Source of the DNA: Anderseniella sp963698275
GTDB taxonomy: Bacteria > Pseudomonadota > Alphaproteobacteria > Rhizobiales > Aestuariivirgaceae
Assembly: GCA_963698275.1 (NCBI GenBank)
Contig: CAVOQE010000001.1
Location: forward strand, 806,001-870,000
Length of the DNA: 64,000 nucleotides
Direction: 5' to 3'
The notes under the pieces are model-generated. The model had not been told where the DNA came from. It did not search any database and was given only the letters and a program-made list of their open reading frames with translations. Shown here piece after piece: positions 52,490-60,546 of this stretch. The translations under genes and the position numbers were made by a program. Each line of letters begins with the position of its first letter. Within the stretch, counting starts at the first letter, position 1.

Positions 52490-52810
52490 ATGGCAAAGAT
52501 CACTTTTATCGAGCACAGTGGCAAAGAACACGTCGTTGATGCGGAAAACGGCATGTCGGTCATGGAGACCGCAATCAAGAACATGGTGCCGGGCATCGAT
52601 GCAGATTGTGGTGGCGCGTGCGCCTGTGCCACGTGCCATGTCTACCTTCAGGGCGATTGGGCGGAAAAGCTGGCAGAGCGGTCCGAAATGGAAGAGGACA
52701 TGCTGGATTTTGCCTTCGAGGTGCAGGACAGCTCGCGGCTTTCGTGCCAGATCAGGGTGTCTGATGACATTGACGGGCTGGTTTTGAAGGTTCCGGAAAA
52801 GCAATTCTGA
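52490..52810 (+). CDS. 2Fe-2S ferredoxin (adrenodoxin/FdxB type)
   Basis: 106 residues from ATG 52490, which has CAGGA 9 bases upstream; an ATG at 52472 is in frame but adds non-family residues and touches the repeat. The cluster ligands follow the adrenodoxin spacing: Cys in DADCGGACACATCHVYL and the last one in LSCQIRVSDD. This type serves cytochrome P450s or iron-sulfur assembly as a one-electron donor. The gene lies 89 bases upstream of a ferredoxin-NADP reductase, which makes a self-contained electron-transfer pair. Confidence 0.93.
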   Translation: MAKITFIEHSGKEHVVDAENGMSVMETAIKNMVPGIDADCGGACACATCHVYLQGDWAEKLAERSEMEEDMLDFAFEVQDSSRLSCQIRVSDDIDGLVLKVPEKQF

Positions 52811-52899
52811 GACCTGTCCCTGAATTCACCAACTCAACACACAAGCTTCGGCGGCCCGAAACAGGCCATCCGGCGAGATGATCAAGGAGGCCCGTGTCG

Positions 52900-53928
52900 A
52901 TGGCCAGTCAGACGATTGAAACCGATGTAGTTATTGTTGGGGCTGGTCCGTGCGGACTGTTTGCCGTTTTCGAACTGGGCCTGCTCGACATCAAGTGTCA
53001 TGTGGTGGATATTCTCGACAAGCCGGGCGGGCAGTGCGCCGAGCTTTATCCGGAAAAGCCGATTTACGACATTCCAGGCCTGCCGATCGTGACCGGTCAG
53101 GAACTCACCGACCGGCTGCTGGAACAGGCGACACCCTTCAACCCGCAATACCACTACAACCAGATGGTTACCTCGCTGCGGAAACTGGACGATGGATCGT
53201 TCGAACTGGAAACCGACGGGGATATTCTGTTCAAGTGCAAGGTCGTGGTGGTCGCGGCCGGCGGCGGCAGCTTCCAGCCCAAGAAGCCGCCGATGCCGTC
53301 AATCGAGGACTTTGAAGGCACCAGTGTCTTCTATTCGGTCAAGCGCATGGAAGATTTCCGCGACAGGGACATCCTGATTGTTGGCGGTGGTGACAGCGCG
53401 CTGGACTGGGTCATCAATCTGCAACCGATTGCCAGGTCCATGACCCTGCTGCACCGGCGCGACGATTTCCGGGCGGCGCCGGACAGCGTCAACAAGATGC
53501 GCGAGCTGGTCGCTGCAGGAAAAATGAACCTCCACATCGGCCAGGTTACAAATCTGCACGGCAGTGACGGCGTTTTGAGTGGCGCGACCGTGAAGGGCAA
53601 GGAAGGCGAGTTCGAGGTCGCCTGCAACACCATGCTGCCGTTCTTCGGTTTGACCATGAAGCTCGGCCCGGTTGCCGAATGGGGGCTTAATCTTGAGGAA
53701 AACCTGGTGCCGGTCGATACCGAGAAATTCGCGACCTCCGAACCCGGCATTTTCGCCATCGGCGATATCAACACCTATCCGGGCAAGCTGAAGCTGATCC
53801 TGTCAGGTTTCCATGAAGCGGCCCTGATGTCCCAGGAGGCGTTCCGGATCATCAATCCCGGTGAGCGGCTGTTGTTCCAGTACACAACCTCGAGCTCAAA
53901 CCTTCAGAAGAAGCTGGGTGTGGCATAG
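52900..53928 (+). CDS. Ferredoxin-NADP+ reductase, thioredoxin-reductase-like type
   Basis: 342 residues from ATG 52900, with AAGGAGG 9 bases upstream; the GTG at 52894 is too close to that site. FAD binding is in VVIVGAGPCGLFAVFE, NADPH binding in ILIVGGGDSALDWV, and the C-terminal FAIGDINTYPGKLKLILSGFHEAA is typical. The Cys-pair of thioredoxin reductases is absent, as expected for TrxR-like FNRs. It reduces the ferredoxin encoded just upstream. The TAG stop is also the first three bases of a short palindromic repeat. Confidence 0.92.
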   Translation: MASQTIETDVVIVGAGPCGLFAVFELGLLDIKCHVVDILDKPGGQCAELYPEKPIYDIPGLPIVTGQELTDRLLEQATPFNPQYHYNQMVTSLRKLDDGSFELETDGDILFKCKVVVVAAGGGSFQPKKPPMPSIEDFEGTSVFYSVKRMEDFRDRDILIVGGGDSALDWVINLQPIARSMTLLHRRDDFRAAPDSVNKMRELVAAGKMNLHIGQVTNLHGSDGVLSGATVKGKEGEFEVACNTMLPFFGLTMKLGPVAEWGLNLEENLVPVDTEKFATSEPGIFAIGDINTYPGKLKLILSGFHEAALMSQEAFRIINPGERLLFQYTTSSSNLQKKLGVA

Positions 53929-53967
53929 AGCAATACGGGTTCAATCGAACCCATAAGCCCGATCTTG
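53926..53967 (+). repeat. Short form of the palindromic repeat at the FNR stop codon
   Basis: TAGAGCAA, then ACGGGTTC-AATC-GAACCCAT, then AAGCCCGATCTTG: the same deletion form as at 45974-46015. Its first TAG is the FNR stop codon. Confidence 0.7.
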
Positions 53968-54151
53968 GAATGTTTCCCGGCACTGACCAGAAAATGCGAA
54001 GCCTGCAAGCGACTATGTAAAATCGCCTGCGGGCTTTTTATCCGCTCCGGCCGGGGTTTTGATCTGGATCATTGATCTTCCAGAATATACATATACTTTA
54101 TTGAATGTGTTTTCGGATCTGCCGGAATCCAGAACCAAGGAGGTTCTTTCA

Positions 54152-54352
54152 ATGAAACGGAATATCGGAACAATTGATCGCGTACTGCGTGCCGTGGTTG
54201 GTATTGCACTGATTGCCTGGGCATTTTTCGGTACCAGCGATTTTGCCTGGGCAGGCTGGATCGGCGTCGTGCCGCTATTGACTGCCGTGATAGGCTGGTG
54301 CCCGCCATATAGCCTGCTGGGGATCAATACCTGCGGCACAAAGACCGCGTGA
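54152..54352 (+). CDS. DUF2892 (YgaP-like) membrane protein
   Basis: 66 residues from ATG 54152 with AAGGAGG 8 bases upstream. Two membrane segments; the motif IGTIDRVLRAVVGIALI at the start and IGWCPPYSLLGINTC near the end are the DUF2892 signature, including conserved Cys residues. The family forms the inner-membrane part of YgaP-type rhodaneses and often accompanies sulfur metabolism genes. A persulfide dioxygenase-like gene lies about 2.6 kb away. Confidence 0.9.
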   Translation: MKRNIGTIDRVLRAVVGIALIAWAFFGTSDFAWAGWIGVVPLLTAVIGWCPPYSLLGINTCGTKTA

Positions 54353-54388
54353 TACAGACAGGCAGGGCCTGCTTCCAGGGTTCTGCCC

Positions 54389-55474
54389 CTAAGCCCTGCC
54401 GGTTTTTCTGAGCAGCTCGAGCAGATCGTCATGGGGCAGGGCGCGCACGGCAAGTCCGTTCCTGCCGGTCATCGTTTCATTGGCGATCATGGCGTCCAGA
54501 ACAGCTTCTTCAACGGTTTCCACGACAGCCTGGAACAGCGGATCAAGCTCGCTGTCTGCCAAAGCATCGAGATGACGAACGCCGCCGGATTGCAGCGCCT
54601 GCCCGTTGGCGGTGGACAAGGCCAGGAATATGTCACCGGATGAGTTGTGGCCTATGGTGCCGGTTCGCGCCAGGCCAAGGGGTACCCGGCGCGCCAGCCG
54701 CTTGCATTGATGCGGCAGGAGCGGCGCATCTGTCGCTACAATGGCGATGATCGAGCCTGAGCCTTTTGAGCGACATTCACCGCCTGTCAATTCGCGGCCA
54801 ACTGGCACGCCAAGCACCGTCAACTCCGGCCGCAAACCGAAGTTCGACTGGACGAATGTGCCGACGCTGTATTGAGCAGCACCCATGCCGACCAGGCGTG
54901 ACGCGCTGGCAGAGCCGGCCTTGAACTCGTATGTGATCATGCCGGTGCCGCCGCCAACGCTGCCCATTTCCAGCGGACCGGAAGCCGCATTGTCCAGCGC
55001 CGCCATGGCATGGTCGGCGGTTACATGGAAGCCGTTGATGTCATTGAGTTCGCCGTCATAGGTTTCGGCTGCAACCGGCAGGCCCCAGTCCTGTCCTGTG
55101 CCAATGTCATTTTCCACCAGCCAGCGCAGCGTCGCGTCACGGGTGATGCCGCACGACGCCGTGTTGGTGATGGTGATCGGCGTCTGCAGTTCACCGGCTT
55201 CCTCAATCCATATGGTCCCGGTCATTTCGCCATTGCCGTTGAGCGAGTAGGTGCCTGCCATGCATGGAGTGTCAGCGCCGCCGCGGCCGCGCGGCAGTAT
55301 GCCGGTCACACCGGTGCGAATATGGTCTGCCTCGATCAAGGTGGTGTAACCGACCTCGACGCCGGCCACATCGGTAATCGCATTGTGTGATCCCGGGTTG
55401 CCCGGCAGCACCAGTCCCAATCCACGGGTCCGAAGCTTTCCGGCCGGTGTTCTTTCCCAATATTGTGATGTCAT
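54389..55474 (-). CDS. P1 family peptidase (DmpA/BapA-like, S58)
   Basis: 361 residues from ATG 55474 (MTSQYWERTPAG); the frame is open to 55519. This family self-cleaves before a nucleophilic Ser, here in KGSGSIIAIVATDAPLLPHQ. Other landmarks are NAITDVAGVEVGYTTL, GGGTGMITYEFKAG and GHNSSGDIFLALSTANG. Members are aminopeptidases, some on beta-peptides or D-amino-acid amides. It is divergent from the FAD-linked dehydrogenase. Confidence 0.9.
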   Translation of the reverse strand: MTSQYWERTPAGKLRTRGLGLVLPGNPGSHNAITDVAGVEVGYTTLIEADHIRTGVTGILPRGRGGADTPCMAGTYSLNGNGEMTGTIWIEEAGELQTPITITNTASCGITRDATLRWLVENDIGTGQDWGLPVAAETYDGELNDINGFHVTADHAMAALDNAASGPLEMGSVGGGTGMITYEFKAGSASASRLVGMGAAQYSVGTFVQSNFGLRPELTVLGVPVGRELTGGECRSKGSGSIIAIVATDAPLLPHQCKRLARRVPLGLARTGTIGHNSSGDIFLALSTANGQALQSGGVRHLDALADSELDPLFQAVVETVEEAVLDAMIANETMTGRNGLAVRALPHDDLLELLRKTGRA

Positions 55475-55557
55475 GACGGCTCTGGTTGTTTGAATTGTTT
55501 CGCGGCATGATGACCGCACCTACACAGGGCCACAACAACTATCTCCTCTGGAATGGG

Positions 55558-56934
55558 ATGATGACGCTGAGCAAGGAATTTCTAACGGCGCTGGAAGGTG
55601 TGTGCGCCGTGCGCCAGGGAGAGGCAGTGGCTGCACTCGATCCGGGATTTCATGCCGACAATCTGGCAGCAGGCGTCGTTGCGCTGCCGAATTCAGCACA
55701 AGAGGTGTGTGCGATTGTGAACCTGTGCGCAGCACACAAGGTTCCGATTGTGCCGCACGGCGGCCGCACAGGGCTTGCCGGTGCGGGTGCAAGCGAACCC
55801 GGCCAGTTGATTGTCGATCTCAAGGCACTGAACAAGATTGTGGAACTGGATGCTGACACCGGCACGATCTGCGTGCAGGCCGGGGCAACACTGCAGCAGG
55901 TGCAGGAAGCTTGTGCTGCACACGGTCTTACGCCGGGCATCGACCTTGCCGCGCGCGGCAGCGCTACGATCGGCGGCATGATTGCCACCAATGCCGGCGG
56001 CATGGAAGCATTCCGGTGCGGCGTGATGCGTTACCGGTTGCTTGGTCTGGAGGCGGTGTTGCCGGATGGCAGCGTGCTGTCGGACATGACCCGCGTCAGC
56101 AAAGCCAATGAGGGGCTCGACATCAAGCACATGCTGGTCGGGTCGGAGGGGCGTCTCGGCATTGTCACGGCTGCGGTGCTAAAGCTGGACGCATTGCCCG
56201 GCGCGACGTCGACAGCGCTGGCCTCGTTCGACAGCGCTGCTGCAGCCGTTGAGGCTTTTCACTGCCTGCAGGCGCGAGGCAGGCTGCTGCGAGCGGAGAT
56301 CATGTGGCGGACCTATGCGGAAACTGTTGCGCGCGACCTGGGGTTGGATGACCTCATTGCATCATTTCCCGGGCGAGTTCTGGTATTGTTCGAGCATTGC
56401 GGGGACACCCGGCCGGACGCGCAGGCCATACAGCAGGAGACGCTGGTTCCACTCATGGAAAGCGGAACCATGGGCCATGCACTCATTGCTCAAAACGATC
56501 GCCAGGCATCTGATTTCTGGCGCATCAGGGAAGAAAGCTGGGCTGTCGAGAGACAATGGCCGGGAGGATACTGGTATGATGTGTCAGTGCCGCTGAATGC
56601 GCTGGATCATTATGTCTGCGAACTGGAAGAAAATCTGAAAACCACTGCAGCAGATGTTCACTTCAGCTGTATGGGACATCTGGGCGACGGCAATCTGCAC
56701 ATCACGGTCTCTGGACCCGGGTGCAACCTGCCGGACAAGGCGCTTGTGGATAGGGCCGTTTTGTCAAACTTGAAGGCAATAGGCGGTTCATTTTCGGCAG
56801 AACACGGTATCGGGCTTGAAAAAATGCAGGCACTTGCCGCCTATGGCGATCCTGCCAAACTGGCAATGGCACGTGCAATCAAGCAAGCCCTTGACCCGGA
56901 CAATCTGATGAACCCGGGAAAAGTGCTGGTCTAG
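55558..56934 (+). CDS. FAD-linked oxidase/dehydrogenase (GlcD/D-lactate dehydrogenase type)
   Basis: 458 residues from ATG 55558; the frame runs up to 55486 with other starts at 55507 and 55510, so the start is not certain. The PCMH-type FAD-binding domain has VPHGGRTGLAGAGA and GSATIGGMIATNAGGMEAFRCG. The C-terminal domain has GHLGDGNLHITVSGPG and EHGIGLEKMQAL. These enzymes oxidise D-2-hydroxy acids (D-lactate, glycolate, D-2-hydroxyglutarate). No Fe-S partner subunit is next to it. Confidence 0.88.
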   Translation: MMTLSKEFLTALEGVCAVRQGEAVAALDPGFHADNLAAGVVALPNSAQEVCAIVNLCAAHKVPIVPHGGRTGLAGAGASEPGQLIVDLKALNKIVELDADTGTICVQAGATLQQVQEACAAHGLTPGIDLAARGSATIGGMIATNAGGMEAFRCGVMRYRLLGLEAVLPDGSVLSDMTRVSKANEGLDIKHMLVGSEGRLGIVTAAVLKLDALPGATSTALASFDSAAAAVEAFHCLQARGRLLRAEIMWRTYAETVARDLGLDDLIASFPGRVLVLFEHCGDTRPDAQAIQQETLVPLMESGTMGHALIAQNDRQASDFWRIREESWAVERQWPGGYWYDVSVPLNALDHYVCELEENLKTTAADVHFSCMGHLGDGNLHITVSGPGCNLPDKALVDRAVLSNLKAIGGSFSAEHGIGLEKMQALAAYGDPAKLAMARAIKQALDPDNLMNPGKVLV

Positions 56935-56943
56935 ACACTTGCG

Positions 56944-57810
56944 TTACAGCTGATTTATCGGGGTTTTCAGATAGACAACGCCATTGTCTTCCGGCTCGGG
57001 CATGTTACCGGCTCTCATATTGACCTGAATGGACGGCACAATCAGCTTGGGCATGCTCAACTGAGCGTCGCGCGCTTCACGCATGGCGACAAACTCGTCC
57101 TCGCTGACGCCGTCACGGACATGCACATTGTTGGCACGTTCGTCTGCAACCGTGGTTTGCCAGGCATACTCATCGCGTCCAGGTGCCTTATAGTCATGGC
57201 ACATGTAAAGTCTTGTCTCCGGCGGTAATGACAGTACCTTGCGGATCGAACGATAGAGCTGTCTTGCATCGCCGCCGGGGAAATCGGCGCGTGCGGTGCC
57301 AAAGTCGGGCATGAACAGGGTGTCGCCCACAAATGCACAGTCGCCGACCACATAGGTCATGCAGGCCGGCGTATGGCCGGGGGTATGCATGGCGTTTACC
57401 GACAATGCGCCGATGGCGAACTCGTCCTGATCCTTTAACAGCCGGTCGAATTGCGAACCGTCGCGCTCAAACTCGGTGCCGGCGTTGAAAATCTTTCCAA
57501 ACACGTCCTGTATCTGCGTGATTGCGTTGCCAATGGCCAGCTTGCCGCCAAGGTGTTGCTGGATATAGGGCGCGGCTGACAAATGGTCTGCGTGGACGTG
57601 GGTTTCGAGCAGCCATTCGCAAGTGAGATTGTTGTCCTGCACACAGGCGATGATCTGGTCGGCCGATATGGTTGATGTCCGGCCGGCTGCTGCATCAAAG
57701 TCCAGCACGCTGTCAATTATCGCACACGCCCTGGTCTCGGGATCGGATACGACATAGCTGGCCGTGTTGGTTGGTTCGTCAAAAAACGCTTGTATGTGTG
57801 GGCTCGTCAT
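56944..57810 (-). CDS. Metallo-beta-lactamase persulfide dioxygenase-like protein (Blh type)
   Basis: 288 residues. Iron ligands are in THVHADHLSAAPY, HTPGHTPACMTY and VGDTLFMPDFGTARADFPGG; the order matches bacterial Blh/ETHE1-like proteins, which oxidise glutathione persulfide to sulfite. It is somewhat longer than ETHE1 through its C-terminal part (LIVPSIQVNMRAGNMPEPEDNG), which is typical of the Blh group. It converges with the FAD-linked dehydrogenase (9 bases apart). Confidence 0.88.
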   Translation of the reverse strand: MTSPHIQAFFDEPTNTASYVVSDPETRACAIIDSVLDFDAAAGRTSTISADQIIACVQDNNLTCEWLLETHVHADHLSAAPYIQQHLGGKLAIGNAITQIQDVFGKIFNAGTEFERDGSQFDRLLKDQDEFAIGALSVNAMHTPGHTPACMTYVVGDCAFVGDTLFMPDFGTARADFPGGDARQLYRSIRKVLSLPPETRLYMCHDYKAPGRDEYAWQTTVADERANNVHVRDGVSEDEFVAMREARDAQLSMPKLIVPSIQVNMRAGNMPEPEDNGVVYLKTPINQL

Positions 57811-58147
57811 TGGTTATTTCCTGATTTTGCATATTTCTGACGATAAGTCCGTCGAAGTCCGCCAAGTATCTGCAGTCTGACACAGTCGCATTTCATTAAT
57901 ATGTTCCAGCGCGAAATTCTGCTGAATTTCATGTCCGGTCATTGGTGGTGCTGAATTCACCGGCTCGATTTTTATGCAAAAGCCATTGGAATGATTCAGC
58001 TTTTGTTAGCTGTCAATTGTTCAATTTCACCACAATTTGCACGCGTCTGCTACAAAGCCAAATGGAAATTTACTGCTGAAGTTGATTGCCCCTCAGCATA
58101 ACCTGCCCTGAATGGCGACATGTCCAGGGTGGAATACGGGAGACTAA
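57811..58147. other. Divergent intergenic region, no gene seen
   Basis: AT-richer stretch between the persulfide dioxygenase-like gene and the tadG remnant, so it probably holds both promoters. An imperfect CCCTG...CCAGGG dyad lies at about 58108-58130 ahead of the tadG start. Nothing else is recognised. Confidence 0.4.
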
Positions 58148-59681
58148 ATGATGTTTGGCTTTATGTCTAAACTGCCTGCTTTTGGCAAAAACGTGTCCGG
58201 ATCACTGGCACCGATTCTTGGAGTTGCTGCAATACCCCTCATCATGGCCGCAGGTGTGGCCGTTGACTATGGTAACGCAGTGTCCGTGCAGGCTCGCCTG
58301 CAGGCAGCGGTTGATGCTGCGGCGCTGGCTGCCGGACGTGAAGCCAACCTGTCTGACTCAGAACTTGAGCGCATTGCGAAAGACTACTTCCATTCAAACT
58401 TTGGCACGCCTGCAAACGCCGGTACGCCGACAATGGAAATGAGTGTCAGCGACAGCGGCTTGAAGGTTGAAGGAGCTGTGACGGTCAACAACTACCTGAC
58501 CAAGGTAGCAGGTTTCGACACGACGCGGATTAGCGCGTCTTCCGAAGTGACCAAGGAAGCGACCGGCCTGGAAGTGGTGCTGGTATTCGACAATACCGGT
58601 TCAATGGCTTCGCAGAGCAGGTTGTCGACCTTGAAGGTTGCTGCCCATGACTTTGTTGAAATCCTGTTTGGCCCGCGCGAAGTGGCTGACACGCTGAAGA
58701 TCGGCGTTGTGCCGTTTTCGCAGTTCGTCAATGTCGGTCCCGACAAGTCCAACGCCTACTGGTTGGACACCAACGGTGCCAATCAACTGTCGGACGAAAA
58801 CTTTACCAGCGGCAGCTGGCACAACTGGCAGGCCTGGCAGGCTATCCGCAACCGGGACTTGGACCGGTTGTGTAGAGTCACGTGCCGGCAACAGGTCGGT
58901 TGATGATGACCTGCCGGTTGCAGGCAATGGAAATACCCTGTTCCCGCCGGCATTTTGCGCCGGATGAGCCTGGTGACAATACCAGCCGGGCCTACTTCAA
59001 TATCAGGTGGCCAGAGGAACTATTATTACAACAGTTATCTCGACGACAGCCGCTCCGGCAACAAGTATGAGTTATCGCCAGAGACATTCCAATAAGTATA
59101 ACAATGCCCGGGTGAGATCCAGTTCGCGTGGACCGGATAAGGTTGCAATATTCAGCCGATCCAGGCGCTGACCAACGTCAAATCGCCGGTATTGGAGACC
59201 ATCAACAACATGAAGGCAGACGGCTATACGCACGTGGCCGAAGGTGTTGGCTGGGGCTTGCGGGTGATTTCGCCGGGTGAACCGTTCACCGAAGGTGTCG
59301 AATACAGCGACGAGGACATCACCAAGGCAATGGTTCTGCTGACCGATGGTGAGAACACGTTCAACTCGGAAAACAATCACAACGACTCAACCTACACCGC
59401 GTACGGTTTTCTGCACCAGGCACGGTTAGGTTCGTCCAATTACTGGACTGCCATATCGGCAGCAGAACTCGCTGCTGGCTCGTGCCTGCAACAATGTGAA
59501 GACTGCTGGTATTGTGAGCTATTCATTCGCCTACAACGTACCAAGCGCCACACAGCGCAACCTGATCAAGAACTGTGCATCGGATCCGGAAAAGTACTTT
59601 GATCCGCCGTCAAATGCGGCTCTGGTCAAGAACTTCCAGCAGATTGCAGACGAACTGCGCAAGCTGCACCTGAGCCAGTAA
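58148..59681 (+). pseudogene. TadG-like pilus-assembly protein with vWA domain, broken by several frameshifts
   Basis: The first 240 residues are intact: a membrane segment (APILGVAAIPLIMAAGVAVDYG), the TadE-like VQARLQAAVDAAALAAGRE helix and the start of a vWA domain (VLVFDNTGSM). From ~58855 the match jumps between frames: CVESRAG, FPPAF/APDEPGDN (shift ~58950), YNSYLDDSRSGNKYELSPETFQ (shift ~59000), then IQPIQALTNVKSPVLETINN with GVGWGLRVISPGEPF and MVLLTDGENT in frame 2. A last shift near 59475 leads to KTAGIVSYSFAYNVPS...ELRKLHLSQ. At least five indels in ~620 bases indicate a decayed gene, unless this stretch is badly assembled. No other tad genes are here. Confidence 0.8.
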
Positions 59682-59730
59682 GTAATAAAACAGGGAAGAC
59701 AGACCTCGAAAAATGAGGCGTCAAACAGAA

Positions 59731-59766
59731 ACCCCGTATTCCTTTGGAATGCGGGGTTTTTGTTTG
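59731..59766 (+). terminator. Strong Rho-independent terminator after the tadG remnant
   Basis: ACCCCGTATTCC pairs with GGAATGCGGGGT around TTT, with one mismatch, and is followed by TTTTGTTTG. It lies 49 bases after the end of the tadG frame. Confidence 0.9.
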
Positions 59767-59769
59767 ATT

Positions 59770-60098
59770 TTATTCCGCTCACGCCAGCAGCCTGACGGCT
59801 GCGCTCCGCTAGGGCGGGCCTGACCGGCCCGAGGCCCGGTCGGGCCTAGTGGGAGTTCATCATGCAGGCATGTGAAAGCCGTAATTCCTTATTCCGCTCA
59901 CGCCAGCAGCCTGACGGCTGCGCTCCGCTAGGGCGGGCCTGACCGGCCCGAGGCCCGGTCGGGCCTGGTGGGAGTTCATCATGCAGGCATGTGAAAGCCG
60001 TAATTCCTTATTCCGCTCACGCCAGCAGCCTGACGGCTGCGCTCCGCTAGGGCGGGCCTGACCGGCCCGAGTGCCCGGTCGGGCCTAGTGGGAATTCA
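59770..60098. repeat. 119-bp tandem repeat, 2.8 copies
   Basis: Units begin TTATTCCGCTCACGCC at 59770, 59889 and 60008. Units 1 and 2 differ at one base; unit 3 has a 1-base insertion and stops after GGGCCTAGTGGGAATTCA. Each unit contains a GC-rich dyad (GGCCTGACCGG / CCGGTCGGGCC). The near identity shows recent duplication. No reading frame is kept. Confidence 0.95.
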
Positions 60099-60178
60099 AC
60101 AAAACCATACCTATGAACTCCTCCAAAGCACGAAGGTGCTGAGGCAAGCGCGACTGCGCGCCGCACGAAGTGCGCCCC

Positions 60179-60212
60179 CGCGGAGCGCAGCCGAAGGCTG
60201 CTGGCGTGAGCG
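60179..60212. repeat. Inverted partial copy of the tandem unit
   Basis: This stretch is the inverted complement of the first ~35 bases of the unit (CGCTCACGCCAGCAGCC...GGCTGCGCTCCGC), with a 2-base difference at the centre. With unit 3 (60013-60047) it forms a large inverted repeat with ~130 bases between the arms. Confidence 0.85.
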
Positions 60213-60229
60213 CAGTACTCCAATGAAGA

Positions 60230-60262
60230 AAACGCGCAAAGCGGTTGCCCACTTGCGCGTTT
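60230..60262. terminator. Hairpin between convergent units, possible terminator
   Basis: AAACGCGCAA (60230-60239) pairs perfectly with TTGCGCGTTT (60253-60262). Its A/T ends resemble a bidirectional terminator between the tadG side and the minus-strand flavoenzyme gene. Confidence 0.55.
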
Positions 60263-60489
60263 CCTCTATTGCCAATCCCGGTCCGATCCATCCACAAGCA
60301 GCCGTGAGGCGCTATATGCCCGGTGCGGTGGGCCCGGCAACCGGTTTCCAGATATACCGCCAGTTTCCCGAAGGAAATCAGGGCTTTCCGGTCCCCGCCA
60401 GCGTCTGGTCAGTTGCCCTTCCGTCTGCTGATGCGGAGAGTATTTGCGGGATTTCAGATGCTTGCAAGACCCGGTGGGGTTTTGCACAG

Positions 60490-60515
60490 CTTATCCACGA
60501 TTGCCGGTGGATAAG
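60490..60515. promoter_or_regulatory. Inverted pair of DnaA-box-like 9-mers
   Basis: CTTATCCAC (60490-60498) and GTGGATAAG (60507-60515) form a perfect 9-bp dyad. Each arm contains TTATCCAC, eight of nine bases of the DnaA box TTATCCACA. There is no further cluster of boxes or an AT-rich unwinding region, so this is not an origin. The remainder of 60263-60546 shows no gene. Confidence 0.4.
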
Positions 60516-60546
60516 CGGGTGCGCACTTAGGATTTGTGACCGGAGG

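Noticed and set aside
59770..60098. CRISPR array
   Set aside because: Units are 119 bp and adjacent, without unique spacers, and there are no cas genes.
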